This document shows, piece by piece, positions 22,897 to 30,986 of a stretch of DNA of 49,320 bases. The notes below the pieces were generated by a model. It was not told the DNA's origin and did no database searches. It worked only from the letters and a program-made list of their open reading frames with translations. Positions within the stretch are counted from its first letter, which is position 1. The number at the start of each line of letters is the position of its first letter. Origin of the DNA: an uncultured Ruminococcus sp. (GTDB lineage: Bacteria > Bacillota > Clostridia > Oscillospirales > Acutalibacteraceae); assembly GCA_902792115.1 (NCBI GenBank), contig CADAYJ010000002.1:1-49320 (forward strand), written 5' to 3'. A program made the translations under genes and the position numbers.

Positions 22897-24660
22897 TTGA
22901 AAAGGATCGGACAGTTGAAAAAAGCGGCGGCGCTGCTTGTCGGCGCTGTAATGTGTATTTCGGCGGCAGGCGTACAGGCGCTTGCGGCGGAGGAAAGCGT
23001 GCTGCCCTCGGGCGCTGCCCTGAACGCAGCCGAAAGCGGTGACCATTTCAGGAGGAATGATGACAGTATGGTGTACGATGGCTTTTCCTATGCGAAAAAT
23101 ACGGAGAATGAAGACACGGGCTGTATCTTCCAGTACACCGGAGATTCAAAAAAGATATATATCCCGGAGGAGGTCGGCGGGCTGAAAATATACTGCCTAA
23201 CTCTCCTGATAAGAGACGACGGGATGCTCATGGACTTTGAGAACGATACGGTCGAGGAGATATTTATCTCGGCGAATATAGAGTGGGTTTCTAATGATTT
23301 TTTCGACCGGTTCAAGGCGCTGAAAAGAATATCCGTCAGCGACAACAACAATACATATGCCGAGTCTGACGGTGTGCTTTACTTAAAAAGCAAGGGAGTT
23401 ATCCAGTACTACCCGTCTGCAAGGGATGGGGAGCTTAATCCGCCGAAGGAATGGCAGGGAGAATCGTACGACGATATGTCGAAGATCAGGTCGATCACTC
23501 TCAACCGCGATACGGTACTGGCAAACGAGGATTATTTTAATGCGGCGTTCAGGGGGTATACCTCCCTTGATAAGATACAGATCGATCCCGATAACGATGT
23601 CGGTCTGAAAAATGTCGGTGATTGCATTGCAAAAGTTAAGGACGGGCAGGTCATTCTTTGGTCATGCCCTGCGCCGAAAGACACATTTATAATTCCTGAG
23701 GGCGTAACCGATGTTGAAGCGGCCATACTGAGTATGGAAGCCGTATCAAATCCGCTGAGGAAGATCGTTTTTCCGTCTACATATGATCCGGAAAAAGAAT
23801 TCATTTTTAGAGGATATTATCATGGAGTTTACAATGTTACGGAATTTGAGGTCTCATCAAATAACCCGAAGTACAAGAGTATTGACGGTATCGTGTTTAA
23901 TAAAACGGGAGAAACGCTCGTATGCTTCCCGTCCGGAAAGACCGGCAGCTACAATGTGCCGGCCGGTATTACAAGGTTAGACGATTCTTCGTTTAGCTGC
24001 AGCAAGCTGCTGGAGCTTTCGATGCCGGACAGTGTGATCTCGATCGGAGATGATGCAATCGGAGGCTGTGGGAATCTCAGGCGTATCAAATTCTCCGAAA
24101 ACCTGGAGGAACTGGGCTTCTTTAGCGTGGCTAACAATGATGTGCTTGAATACGTCGAGCTTCCGGCAAGCCTGAGAAGCATTGATTACTGCTGCTTCTA
24201 CAAGTGTCCGAAGCTCAAGTCTGTAAAGATTCCGGAAACGATAGACGATTTCTACGGAACGATGTATTTTGATGAAAGCAAACAAGAGTGGGCAGAGGAT
24301 CCGGACAGCCTGCACTATAAACAGACATTCAGTGATTCTCCGGTAACTATTTACTGCGCGCCGGGCAGCCCGGCAGAGGAAATGGCAAAAAAGGAGAATA
24401 TCCCGTACAAAAGCATCTCGGAGTACGATCCCTCCGCCGCAGAGCTGCCCGACCTTAACACGCTCGGCGACGTTGACGACAGCGGCGACGTAAACGCAAC
24501 GGACGCGCTCATGACGCTCAGAGTGTCGATCTCCCTCGATACATTCACACAGGAGCAGACAAAGAGAGGAGACACCAACCTGGACGGCTACATCACGGCC
24601 GAGGACGCGCTCGATATCCTAAGAGTGAGCATCGGTTTTCCGTTCAGTATCCTTGCATAA
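22897..24660 (+). CDS. Secreted LRR_5 (BspA-like) protein with C-terminal dockerin
   Basis: 587 residues from a TTG start at 22897 with GAAAGGAG eight bases upstream. A signal peptide covers about residues 1-31 (cleaved near ALAAEE). Residues about 100-460 hold LRR_5-type leucine-rich repeats as in BspA surface proteins, clearest in the last copies (LELSMPDSVISIGDDAIGG and VELPASLRSIDYCCFYKC). The dockerin at about 522-583 has loops DVDDSGDVNATD and DTNLDGYITAED, each followed by ALxxLRVSI. It should dock on a cohesin such as those of the scaffoldin at 8.7 kb. LRR_5 proteins often mediate adhesion, so this could bring a binding function to the surface complex. Confidence 0.88.
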   Translation: MKRIGQLKKAAALLVGAVMCISAAGVQALAAEESVLPSGAALNAAESGDHFRRNDDSMVYDGFSYAKNTENEDTGCIFQYTGDSKKIYIPEEVGGLKIYCLTLLIRDDGMLMDFENDTVEEIFISANIEWVSNDFFDRFKALKRISVSDNNNTYAESDGVLYLKSKGVIQYYPSARDGELNPPKEWQGESYDDMSKIRSITLNRDTVLANEDYFNAAFRGYTSLDKIQIDPDNDVGLKNVGDCIAKVKDGQVILWSCPAPKDTFIIPEGVTDVEAAILSMEAVSNPLRKIVFPSTYDPEKEFIFRGYYHGVYNVTEFEVSSNNPKYKSIDGIVFNKTGETLVCFPSGKTGSYNVPAGITRLDDSSFSCSKLLELSMPDSVISIGDDAIGGCGNLRRIKFSENLEELGFFSVANNDVLEYVELPASLRSIDYCCFYKCPKLKSVKIPETIDDFYGTMYFDESKQEWAEDPDSLHYKQTFSDSPVTIYCAPGSPAEEMAKKENIPYKSISEYDPSAAELPDLNTLGDVDDSGDVNATDALMTLRVSISLDTFTQEQTKRGDTNLDGYITAEDALDILRVSIGFPFSILA

Positions 24661-24665
24661 CGGAA

Positions 24666-24688
24666 AAGGCGGCTCAAAAGGCCGCCTT
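24666..24688 (+). terminator. Hairpin after the LRR-dockerin gene
   Basis: AAGGCGGC and GCCGCCTT, seven-base loop, six bases after the stop. No T-run beyond the stem's own TT. Confidence 0.5.
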
Positions 24689-24725
24689 GATCTGCCGAAG
24701 CAATTTCAATAAAACTCTATCGACA

Positions 24726-24770
24726 AACTAAAATCAGCCGGCTCAAAAGCAATAAAGAGCCGGCTGATTG
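24726..24770 (-). terminator. Terminator of the Na/Pi cotransporter gene
   Basis: A perfect 13-base inverted repeat, AATCAGCCGGCTC and GAGCCGGCTGATT, directly abuts the stop codon and is followed on the minus strand by TTTAGTTTG. Confidence 0.75.
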
Positions 24771-26534
24771 TTATGCTTCTATCTTGTATTTTTCCTTGAA
24801 TGCGTCGTATTCGCTTTCAAATTCCTTGTTGCCTGCGCGCTTGACGATGTTGAGATATTCGTGAGCGTCATACGTGTACTGGCTCGTCTCTATGATCGCG
24901 ATTGCTACGTTCGAGCAGTGGTCGGATATGCGCTCGCAGTCGGTGAGCAGGTCGGAAAGCACGAATCCAAGCTCGATTGAGCATTCGCCGTGTTTAAGGC
25001 GCTGAATGTGCTTCGTCTTGATCTCAAGGATAAGATCGTCGATGACCTCCTCGAGCGGCTCTACAAGACGTGCGGTGGAAACGCTGTTGTCGCAGTACGC
25101 TTCCGTCGTCGTCTCGAGGATCTCGGTGAGCGCGTTGAAGAGGACGTCAAGCTCCTTGCGCGCTTTCTCGGAGAAGCGCAGCTTCTTTTCGTGGATCTCC
25201 TCCGCAGCCTCGAGGATATTCATGGCGTGGTCGCCTATACGCTCGAAGTCGCCGATCGTGTGGAGCTGGCGCGAAACGCTCGCGTTGTCAGGCTCGGAAA
25301 GAGCCTTACCGGAGAGCTGAACAAGGAATGTGCCGAGCTTGTCCTCGTAAAAGTCGAGAAGATCCTCGTTTTCTGTGATCTTCTTTGCGCCGCTTTCCTC
25401 GTAAGCCTTGACGAGTGCCATTGAGTCGATCGTCGTGTTCATAGCGATGTTTGCCATCTTTTTGCACTTCGAGTTGCATTCTCTGATAGCAACGGACGGA
25501 GTGGAGAGAAGACGGACGTCGATAAAGCTGTATACGGTCTCCTTCTTGCTGTCTCCCTCGTCGTCCTTGACAACGAGGTAAGCGAGCTTTTCAAGCTGCT
25601 TTGAGAAGGGGTAGAGGAGAATGAGCGTCGCGATGTTGAATACGGTATGCACGACGGCGATACCTACAATGTCGATCGGCTTGTCGAGGAACGGTATGCC
25701 GATCAGCCAGTCGATAATGCAGTAAAGCGTCAGGTAAAACAGCGTTCCTATGAGGTTAAAAGAGATGTGAATAACGGAAACGCGCTTTGCGTCCTTGTTT
25801 ACGCCGATACTGGAAATGACGGCGGTTATGCATGTGCCGATGTTTTGGCCCATGATGATCGGGATCGCCGCGCCGTACGATACGGCTCCGTTGAGCGAGA
25901 GTGCCTGCAGGATACCGACAGACGCGCCGGAGCTTTGGATAATCGCGGTGAATACCGTGCCGACGAGAACGCCGAGAACGGGGTTTGAGAACATCGTGAG
26001 TATATGCTTGAACTTCTCATTCTCTGTGAGAGGTCCGACCGAATCGGCCATAAGCTCCATGCCGAAGAAGAGAATCGAGAAGCCGACGAGGATCGTCCCC
26101 ATGCTTTTCCTTCTGTCGGATTTTGACGCCATGATCAGGATAATGCCGACAAGCGCAAGCAGAGGGGAGAACGATTCCGGTTTCAGAAGCCTCAGAAAGA
26201 AGTTATCGCTCTGGATACCCGAAAGGCTGAGTATCCACGCCGTCACCGTTTTGCCGATGTTCGAGCCCATGATAACGGTGACTGTCTGCGGAAGCTCCAT
26301 GATACCTGAGTTTACGAGACCGACCAGCATGACTGTTACCGCCGACGACGATTGGATCGCTACGGTGATGATCGTGCCGAGAAGCAATCCGAGAAACGGT
26401 TTAGAGGTCGCTTTTTTGAGCAATGATTCGAGACGGCCGCCTGCCATCTTTTCCAGGCCGCTCGAAAGAGTGTTCATACCAAAGAGGAAAAACGCAAGTC
26501 CTCCGCACATGGTAAACAACGAAAAAATATCCAT
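24771..26534 (-). CDS. Na/Pi cotransporter family protein with PhoU-like domain
   Basis: 587 residues from the ATG at 26534, six bases after AGGGTG; an in-frame GTG at 26543 overlaps that site. The N-terminal 310 residues carry two Na_Pi_cotrans repeats, each with a QSSSA or QSSGA signature (IAIQSSSAVT; IIQSSGASV), and eight or more membrane segments. The C-terminal 240 residues are a helical PhoU-like domain. Such proteins import phosphate with sodium, or export it, and the PhoU-like part is regulatory. The gene is a single transcription unit with its own promoter and terminator. Confidence 0.92.
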   Translation of the reverse strand: MDIFSLFTMCGGLAFFLFGMNTLSSGLEKMAGGRLESLLKKATSKPFLGLLLGTIITVAIQSSSAVTVMLVGLVNSGIMELPQTVTVIMGSNIGKTVTAWILSLSGIQSDNFFLRLLKPESFSPLLALVGIILIMASKSDRRKSMGTILVGFSILFFGMELMADSVGPLTENEKFKHILTMFSNPVLGVLVGTVFTAIIQSSGASVGILQALSLNGAVSYGAAIPIIMGQNIGTCITAVISSIGVNKDAKRVSVIHISFNLIGTLFYLTLYCIIDWLIGIPFLDKPIDIVGIAVVHTVFNIATLILLYPFSKQLEKLAYLVVKDDEGDSKKETVYSFIDVRLLSTPSVAIRECNSKCKKMANIAMNTTIDSMALVKAYEESGAKKITENEDLLDFYEDKLGTFLVQLSGKALSEPDNASVSRQLHTIGDFERIGDHAMNILEAAEEIHEKKLRFSEKARKELDVLFNALTEILETTTEAYCDNSVSTARLVEPLEEVIDDLILEIKTKHIQRLKHGECSIELGFVLSDLLTDCERISDHCSNVAIAIIETSQYTYDAHEYLNIVKRAGNKEFESEYDAFKEKYKIEA

Positions 26535-26594
26535 ATCTTTCACCCTGAATTTTCGTTCTTACTTCTTTGTCTATTCTTTTTCATTTTCCCACTA

Positions 26595-26624
26595 ATTATA
26601 ACACAGCCGAAAGCGGTTAGTCAA
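26595..26624 (-). promoter_or_regulatory. Promoter of the Na/Pi cotransporter gene
   Basis: Minus strand TTGACT (26619-26624), 18 bases, TATAAT (26595-26600). The rest of the 26535-26910 gap contains no gene apart from the next promoter. Confidence 0.65.
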
Positions 26625-26834
26625 AGGTTTTCAGAGAACGGCTCGTAAAACTCCGAAAGATATAAATTTTAATGAATAATGTCTGATAATGTGTGCAAGA
26701 GAACAGTTTAAAACGAAATATAATAACACACATTTGTCCGTCTGCTCCGCTTGAAGCTGCAAAAAGTGCGTTTTGTCTGTCTGCGGAGCGATGATGACGT
26801 TATGTGAAAAAAACTGGAAAGTGTGTTTTATAGG

Positions 26835-26882
26835 TTGAAAAAAAGTTACAAATAAGATACAATAATATTACGGCACGTGCCG
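26835..26882 (+). promoter_or_regulatory. Promoter with downstream palindrome before the VanY-like gene
   Basis: TTGAAA (26835-26840), 17 bases, TACAAT (26858-26863). The perfect 12-base palindrome CGGCACGTGCCG (26871-26882) lies at the expected transcription start, where a repressor could act. Confidence 0.6.
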
Positions 26883-26910
26883 AAAGGGAAGGAAAGAAGG
26901 CAGGAAGGAT

Positions 26911-27714
26911 ATGGCAAAGCAGATCAAGCGCAGCAAGGTCAACAGAAGCTACGACGGGCTTGACCGCGAGGAGAAAACGGCCGGGCTTATGGCGCTGCGC
27001 GTCTTCGTTGTTATGGTCATAATTGTGTTCATTGTCGGAACGGCGGCGCTTTTTGCTTACAACTTCCAGAAGGCGGCAGAGAATCCGCCGGCGGAGGGAG
27101 TCGAGCCGCAGAGCGATTCCGACGACGCTTATTATCAGATATACGATACGGACGTTTCCGGGGAGCTGATCGCCTACGTCGGCGAGTTTTACCCCGTGAG
27201 CGAGAATGTCGAGCCGAAGCTCTCCGAGCTTGAAAACGGCGTGCGCGTCAATTCGCTTATGACGGAGAGCCTCAAAAGAATGTTCGCCGCCGCCGCGAAA
27301 GACGGCGTTCGCCTCGAGGTGCTGCGCGGTTACATGACGCACGCCGAGTGCGAGGCGCAGTTCAGGGAGCTTACGCTTTCATTTGAAGACGCCGGAGAAA
27401 CGGCTGCGTCGGCGCAGAAGAAGGCCGCCGCGATATTCCCGCCCGCAAAGCGCAACGAGTACCGCTCCGGAATGCTCGTCAAGCTGAGCGACATGGAAAG
27501 CGACAGCTTCGAGGTCACGCAGGCGTACAAGTGGCTGTACAAGAACGGCGTAAACTACGGATTTATCAACCGCTACACCGACGACAAGAAGGATATCACC
27601 GGCATGAACGGCGATCTCACCGTTTACCGCTTTGTCGGAACGGAAAACGCACGGAAAATGCGCTCGTTCGGTATGTGCCTTGAGGAATACTACGATTACT
27701 GTCAGGCGAGGTAG
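26911..27714 (+). CDS. Membrane-anchored VanY-like protein lacking catalytic residues
   Basis: 267 residues. A basic cytoplasmic N-terminus is followed by one transmembrane helix (about 28-50) and an extracytoplasmic domain. The domain follows the D-alanyl-D-alanine carboxypeptidase VanY plan: LEVLRGYMT, where VanY has the SGYRS loop; WLYKNGVNYGFINRYTDD with an ITG shortly after; and YRFVGTENARKM with CLEEYYDY at the end. The zinc and catalytic motifs are changed: SEHxxGLAVD reads NEYRSGMLVK, and EPWHYRYVG reads GDLTVYRFVG. Both metal-binding His, the Asp and the catalytic Glu are thus missing, so it is probably a pseudoenzyme that binds rather than cuts peptidoglycan. GGAAGG is about 15 bases before the ATG and a second AGGA is nearer. 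Confidence 0.75.
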   Translation: MAKQIKRSKVNRSYDGLDREEKTAGLMALRVFVVMVIIVFIVGTAALFAYNFQKAAENPPAEGVEPQSDSDDAYYQIYDTDVSGELIAYVGEFYPVSENVEPKLSELENGVRVNSLMTESLKRMFAAAAKDGVRLEVLRGYMTHAECEAQFRELTLSFEDAGETAASAQKKAAAIFPPAKRNEYRSGMLVKLSDMESDSFEVTQAYKWLYKNGVNYGFINRYTDDKKDITGMNGDLTVYRFVGTENARKMRSFGMCLEEYYDYCQAR

Positions 27715-27720
27715 CGTGTT

Positions 27721-27939
27721 ATGGATAAAAATACTTGCCCCGTGTGCGGCTATGATGGGCTTTATGAACCGCCTTATAATGAAAAGGGCAGCGGCTCCTA
27801 TGAGATATGTCCCTGCTGCGGTTTTCAGTTCGGATATGACGATTTCCCGTATGAAGAAAGGGAGCAGCTTTTTGCGCAGTGGCGCGAAAGGTGGAAAAAC
27901 GGCGGAAAAAAGTGGTTTTCTACCGTTCGGAGACCGTAA
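27721..27939 (+). CDS. Small CPCC-type zinc-ribbon protein
   Basis: 72 residues. CPVCGYDGL and CPCCGFQFGYDD form two CPxC pairs typical of cysteine-rich CPCC proteins, likely one zinc site. The rest is charged (YEEREQLFAQWRERW). It begins six bases after the VanY-like stop, using GAGG within the end of that gene, so the two are co-transcribed. Function unknown. Confidence 0.75.
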   Translation: MDKNTCPVCGYDGLYEPPYNEKGSGSYEICPCCGFQFGYDDFPYEEREQLFAQWRERWKNGGKKWFSTVRRP

Positions 27940-27972
27940 AAATAAAAAATTTCTTCAATCTTGCAAAAACAC

Positions 27973-28001
27973 TTGATTTTTTCGGCAAAAGGTGTTATAA
28001 T
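27973..28001 (+). promoter_or_regulatory. Promoter of rpmE
   Basis: TTGATT (27973-27978), 17 bases, TATAAT (27996-28001). Confidence 0.7.
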
Positions 28002-28042
28002 CCTAATGTTAGTCCGAATTGGTGAAAGAGGTGAATGTCAGA

Positions 28043-28249
28043 ATGAAGCAGAATATACATCCGAAGTATTCACAGACCACAATTACCTGCGTATGCGGCA
28101 ACGTAATTGAGACAGGTTCGACGAAGGAGAATATCCGTGTTGAAATTTGCTCCAAGTGCCACCCGTTCTTCACAGGTAAGCAGAAGCTGGTAGACGCAGG
28201 CGGTCGTGTCGATAAGTTTAACAAGCGTTACGGTTTTGCACAGAAGTGA
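28043..28249 (+). CDS. rpmE: 50S ribosomal protein L31
   Basis: 68 residues from the ATG at 28043, eight bases after AGAGGTGA; the longer frame from 28019 is not needed. [20 protein letters not shown] and [13 protein letters not shown] are characteristic. It is the zinc-binding (C+) form, with CxC and CxxC pairs; such forms usually serve when zinc is plentiful. No paralogue is seen in the window. Confidence 0.96.
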   Translation: MKQNIHPKYSQTTITCVCGNVIETGSTKENIRVEICSKCHPFFTGKQKLVDAGGRVDKFNKRYGFAQK

Positions 28250-28284
28250 TCTTGTTGAAGCTCAGTTTAAACAGATAAAAGTTA

Positions 28285-28318
28285 CCCGTCAAGAGATATT
28301 CTTTTGACGGGGATTTTA
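28285..28318 (+). terminator. Intrinsic terminator of rpmE
   Basis: CCCGTCAA and TTGACGGG around an 11-base loop, followed by GATTTTATT. Confidence 0.7.
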
Positions 28319-28339
28319 TTATCCAACGGAGGAACGCGC

Positions 28340-28969
28340 ATGGAAAAGGAATACAGAACAGTAAGCGAATACGGCGTTGACGAATTCACAGAGAAGAGGT
28401 CACGCTTTATCGGCTACTGCAAGCCCGTCAAAACGCAGGAGGAGGCCGACGAATTCATCGCTCAGCTGAGATCGAAGCATTGGGACGCGCGCCACAATGT
28501 CTACGCTTATGTCCTTTCGGAAAACAATATCATGCGCTGCAGCGACGACGGCGAGCCTCAGGGTACTGCCGGAGTGCCGGTGCTGGAGGCGATAAGGAAG
28601 TCCGGCATTGTGGACGCTGTCGTCGTCGTAACGCGGTACTTCGGCGGCGTACTTCTCGGAACGGGCGGTCTCGTGCGAGCGTATTCCCACGCGGCGTCGA
28701 TCGCTCTCGCGGCGGCAAAGCCCGTATTGATGCGCCTTTGCACCGTCTGCACCGTCACGTGCAGCTACGGCCGCTACGGAAAGGTGAGCGCTCTTGTGCC
28801 GGCTTGCGGCGGCGAGATAGATGATACGGCGTTCGACGCGGACGCTCACGTTACGTTCCATATCGCGTCGGACAAGCTCGGCGAGCTTGAAAAGCAGCTT
28901 GCGGACGCCACCTGCGGCGAGGTTGCTGCCGAAAAGGGCGGCGAGAGATATTTCCCTGTCAAGGAGTGA
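28340..28969 (+). CDS. yigZ: YigZ/IMPACT family protein
   Basis: 209 residues from the ATG at 28340, seven bases after GGAGG. The N-terminal IMPACT domain shows FTEKRSRFIGYCKPV, CSDDGEPQGTAGVP and VVVVTRYFGGVLLGTGGL, the family hallmarks; a C-terminal DUF1949-like domain follows. Members bind nucleic acids and are proposed to affect translation; the bacterial role is unsettled. The stop codon overlaps the ribosome site of uvrC, four bases downstream. Confidence 0.93.
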   Translation: MEKEYRTVSEYGVDEFTEKRSRFIGYCKPVKTQEEADEFIAQLRSKHWDARHNVYAYVLSENNIMRCSDDGEPQGTAGVPVLEAIRKSGIVDAVVVVTRYFGGVLLGTGGLVRAYSHAASIALAAAKPVLMRLCTVCTVTCSYGRYGKVSALVPACGGEIDDTAFDADAHVTFHIASDKLGELEKQLADATCGEVAAEKGGERYFPVKE

Positions 28970-28973
28970 TCGC

Positions 28974-30809
28974 ATGAACCCCAAAATGAAGGAGCTTCGT
29001 GAGCGCGCTATGAAGCTGCCGCTCGAGCCTGGCGTTTACATAATGCACAACTCGAAAAACGAGATCATATATATAGGAAAAGCGAAGGCGCTCAAAAACA
29101 GGGTGAGCCAGTATTTCGGCTCGCAGAACAACCACACCGAGAAGGTGCGGCGAATGGTGGACAACGTCGATCATTTCGAGTATATCATCACGGACAGCGA
29201 GTTTGAGGCGCTCGTGCTTGAGGCGAGCCTTATCAAGCTGCACAAGCCGCGCTACAATATCCTTTTGAAGGACGACAAGGGTTACAGCTACATCAAGATC
29301 TCAAACGAACCTTATCCGCGCATTACGGAGGCGAAGAAGCCGGACGATACGGGCGAGTTCATCGGCCCGTATACAAGCTCATACTACGTGAAGAACGCCG
29401 TCGATCAGGCTGTGAAGATATTCCGCCTGCCGACGTGCGGAAAAAAATTCCCCGAGGATTTCGGCAAGGGCAGGCCGTGCCTGAATTTCCACATCAAGCA
29501 GTGCTGCGGTCTTTGCAGGGGGAAAATATCGCAGAAGGAGTACGCGGAGACGGTCGCGGAGGCTGTCGCGTTCCTGAAAAACGGTACGGCTGTCAATGTA
29601 AGGGAGCTGGAGCGCGAGATGAACGAGGCGGCGGAAAACCTTGAGTTTGAGCGAGCCGCGAAGCTGCGCGACAGGATCGCCGCCGTTAAGCGCATGAGCG
29701 AGAGGCAGAAGGTCGTGGCGGCGAAGGTGAAGGAGCAGGACGTAGCCGCGCTGTTTACGGACGGAGAGGACGGCTGCTTTCAGGTGTTTCGCTTCTCGGA
29801 GGGCAGGCTGTACGACCGCGAGACGTTCCTCATCAAGGACATCGGCGAGGAAAACGCCGCATTTTCGGAGTTTCTCGTGCAGTACTATTCAAAGCGCGAT
29901 AAGGTACCGCCCTGTGTGACGGTTGACCGCGACCTCGAGGATAAGGAAGCTCTCGAGGCGTTTCTTTCGGAGCGCGCCGGGCGTAGAGTAGAGATCTTTA
30001 AGCCGCAGCGCGGAGAACGCCTCGCGCTCGTCTCGATGTGCCGCAGCAACGCCGCCGAGGTGCTGGCGCAGAGCAAAAACAGCCAGGGCAAGCGGTACGC
30101 CGTATTGAAGGAGCTGGGAGAGCTTCTCGGGCTTAAAAAGCTGCCTGTGTACATCGAGTCGTACGATATCTCGAACCTTGCCGGAACGGAGAACGTCGCC
30201 GGAATGGTCGTGTTCGAGGGCGGAAAGCCGCTGAAATCGGCGTACAGAAAATTCAAGATAAGGTCGTTCGAGGGGCAGGACGACTTCGCTTCGATGAACG
30301 AGGTGCTCACGCGCCGCTTTGAGGAGTATCAAAAGCTAAAGGAGACCGGCGAGGGCTTCGGCCGTCTGCCCGACCTTATTCTTCTCGACGGCGGCAAGGG
30401 GCAGATCTCCGCAGTGCGCCCCGTGCTGGAGCAGCTTGGTATAGAAGTCCCTCTCTTCGGCATGGTCAAGGACGACAAGCACCGCACGAGGGCTATCACC
30501 GACGGCAGCGGCGAGATCGAGCTGAAAACGATACGAAGCTGCTACAAGCTCGTGACGGAGATCCAGGACGAGGTTCACCGCTTCGCTATCGGCTACCACC
30601 ATCAGCGCAGGAGCAGCAGTGCGTTCAAAAGCTCGCTCACAGATATCGAGGGCGTCGGAAAGACGCGCGCAAAAAATCTGCTCAAGCACTTCGGCTCAAT
30701 CAAGAATATCCGTGAGGCGGAGCTTGAGGAGCTGGAGAACGCTCCGTCCATGACAAGAAACGCAGCGGCCGCCGTCTACGCGCATTTTCACAGCGAGGAC
30801 GGGAGCTAA
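28974..30809 (+). CDS. uvrC: Excinuclease ABC subunit C
   Basis: 611 residues from the ATG at 28974, seven bases after AAGGAG; the long upstream extension in the same frame overlaps yigZ and is not coding. It makes both incisions in nucleotide excision repair. An N-terminal GIY-YIG nuclease (PGVYIMHN, IIYIGKAKALKNRVSQYF), a UVR helix binding UvrB (FERAAKLRDRIAAVK, about 220-240), an RNase H-like endonuclease domain with DLILLDGGKGQ and a C-terminal helix-hairpin-helix pair (IEGVGKTRAKNLLKHFGS) are all present. Length is normal. It forms an operon with yigZ. Confidence 0.97.
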   Translation: MNPKMKELRERAMKLPLEPGVYIMHNSKNEIIYIGKAKALKNRVSQYFGSQNNHTEKVRRMVDNVDHFEYIITDSEFEALVLEASLIKLHKPRYNILLKDDKGYSYIKISNEPYPRITEAKKPDDTGEFIGPYTSSYYVKNAVDQAVKIFRLPTCGKKFPEDFGKGRPCLNFHIKQCCGLCRGKISQKEYAETVAEAVAFLKNGTAVNVRELEREMNEAAENLEFERAAKLRDRIAAVKRMSERQKVVAAKVKEQDVAALFTDGEDGCFQVFRFSEGRLYDRETFLIKDIGEENAAFSEFLVQYYSKRDKVPPCVTVDRDLEDKEALEAFLSERAGRRVEIFKPQRGERLALVSMCRSNAAEVLAQSKNSQGKRYAVLKELGELLGLKKLPVYIESYDISNLAGTENVAGMVVFEGGKPLKSAYRKFKIRSFEGQDDFASMNEVLTRRFEEYQKLKETGEGFGRLPDLILLDGGKGQISAVRPVLEQLGIEVPLFGMVKDDKHRTRAITDGSGEIELKTIRSCYKLVTEIQDEVHRFAIGYHHQRRSSSAFKSSLTDIEGVGKTRAKNLLKHFGSIKNIREAELEELENAPSMTRNAAAAVYAHFHSEDGS

Positions 30810-30825
30810 TATTCACAATAATTTA

Positions 30826-30854
30826 ACCTTTTTGAGTAAACGGTACGGTATAAT
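30826..30854 (+). promoter_or_regulatory. Promoter of the RND-MATE operon (atypical -35)
   Basis: A perfect TATAAT (30849-30854) has ACCTTT at -35 with 17 bases between, immediately followed by TTGAG. The same arrangement stands before the response regulator gene. A weak -35 suggests dependence on an activator. Confidence 0.5.
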
Positions 30855-30986
30855 TTGTTTAGATAGAACCGACAGTTTTTTCGTGAATTTTTGTTATGAG
30901 TGACAAATATTTTGCGCTGCATAAATACTGCCGGACATTTTGAAAGCCGGGAATAATACGCATAGTGCAGAACGGGAGGAGAGCGT

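Noticed and set aside
28821-28973. In-frame 51-codon N-terminal extension of uvrC
   Set aside because: It overlaps yigZ in another frame and is Arg/Ser/Thr-rich; a good ribosome site marks the start at 28974.
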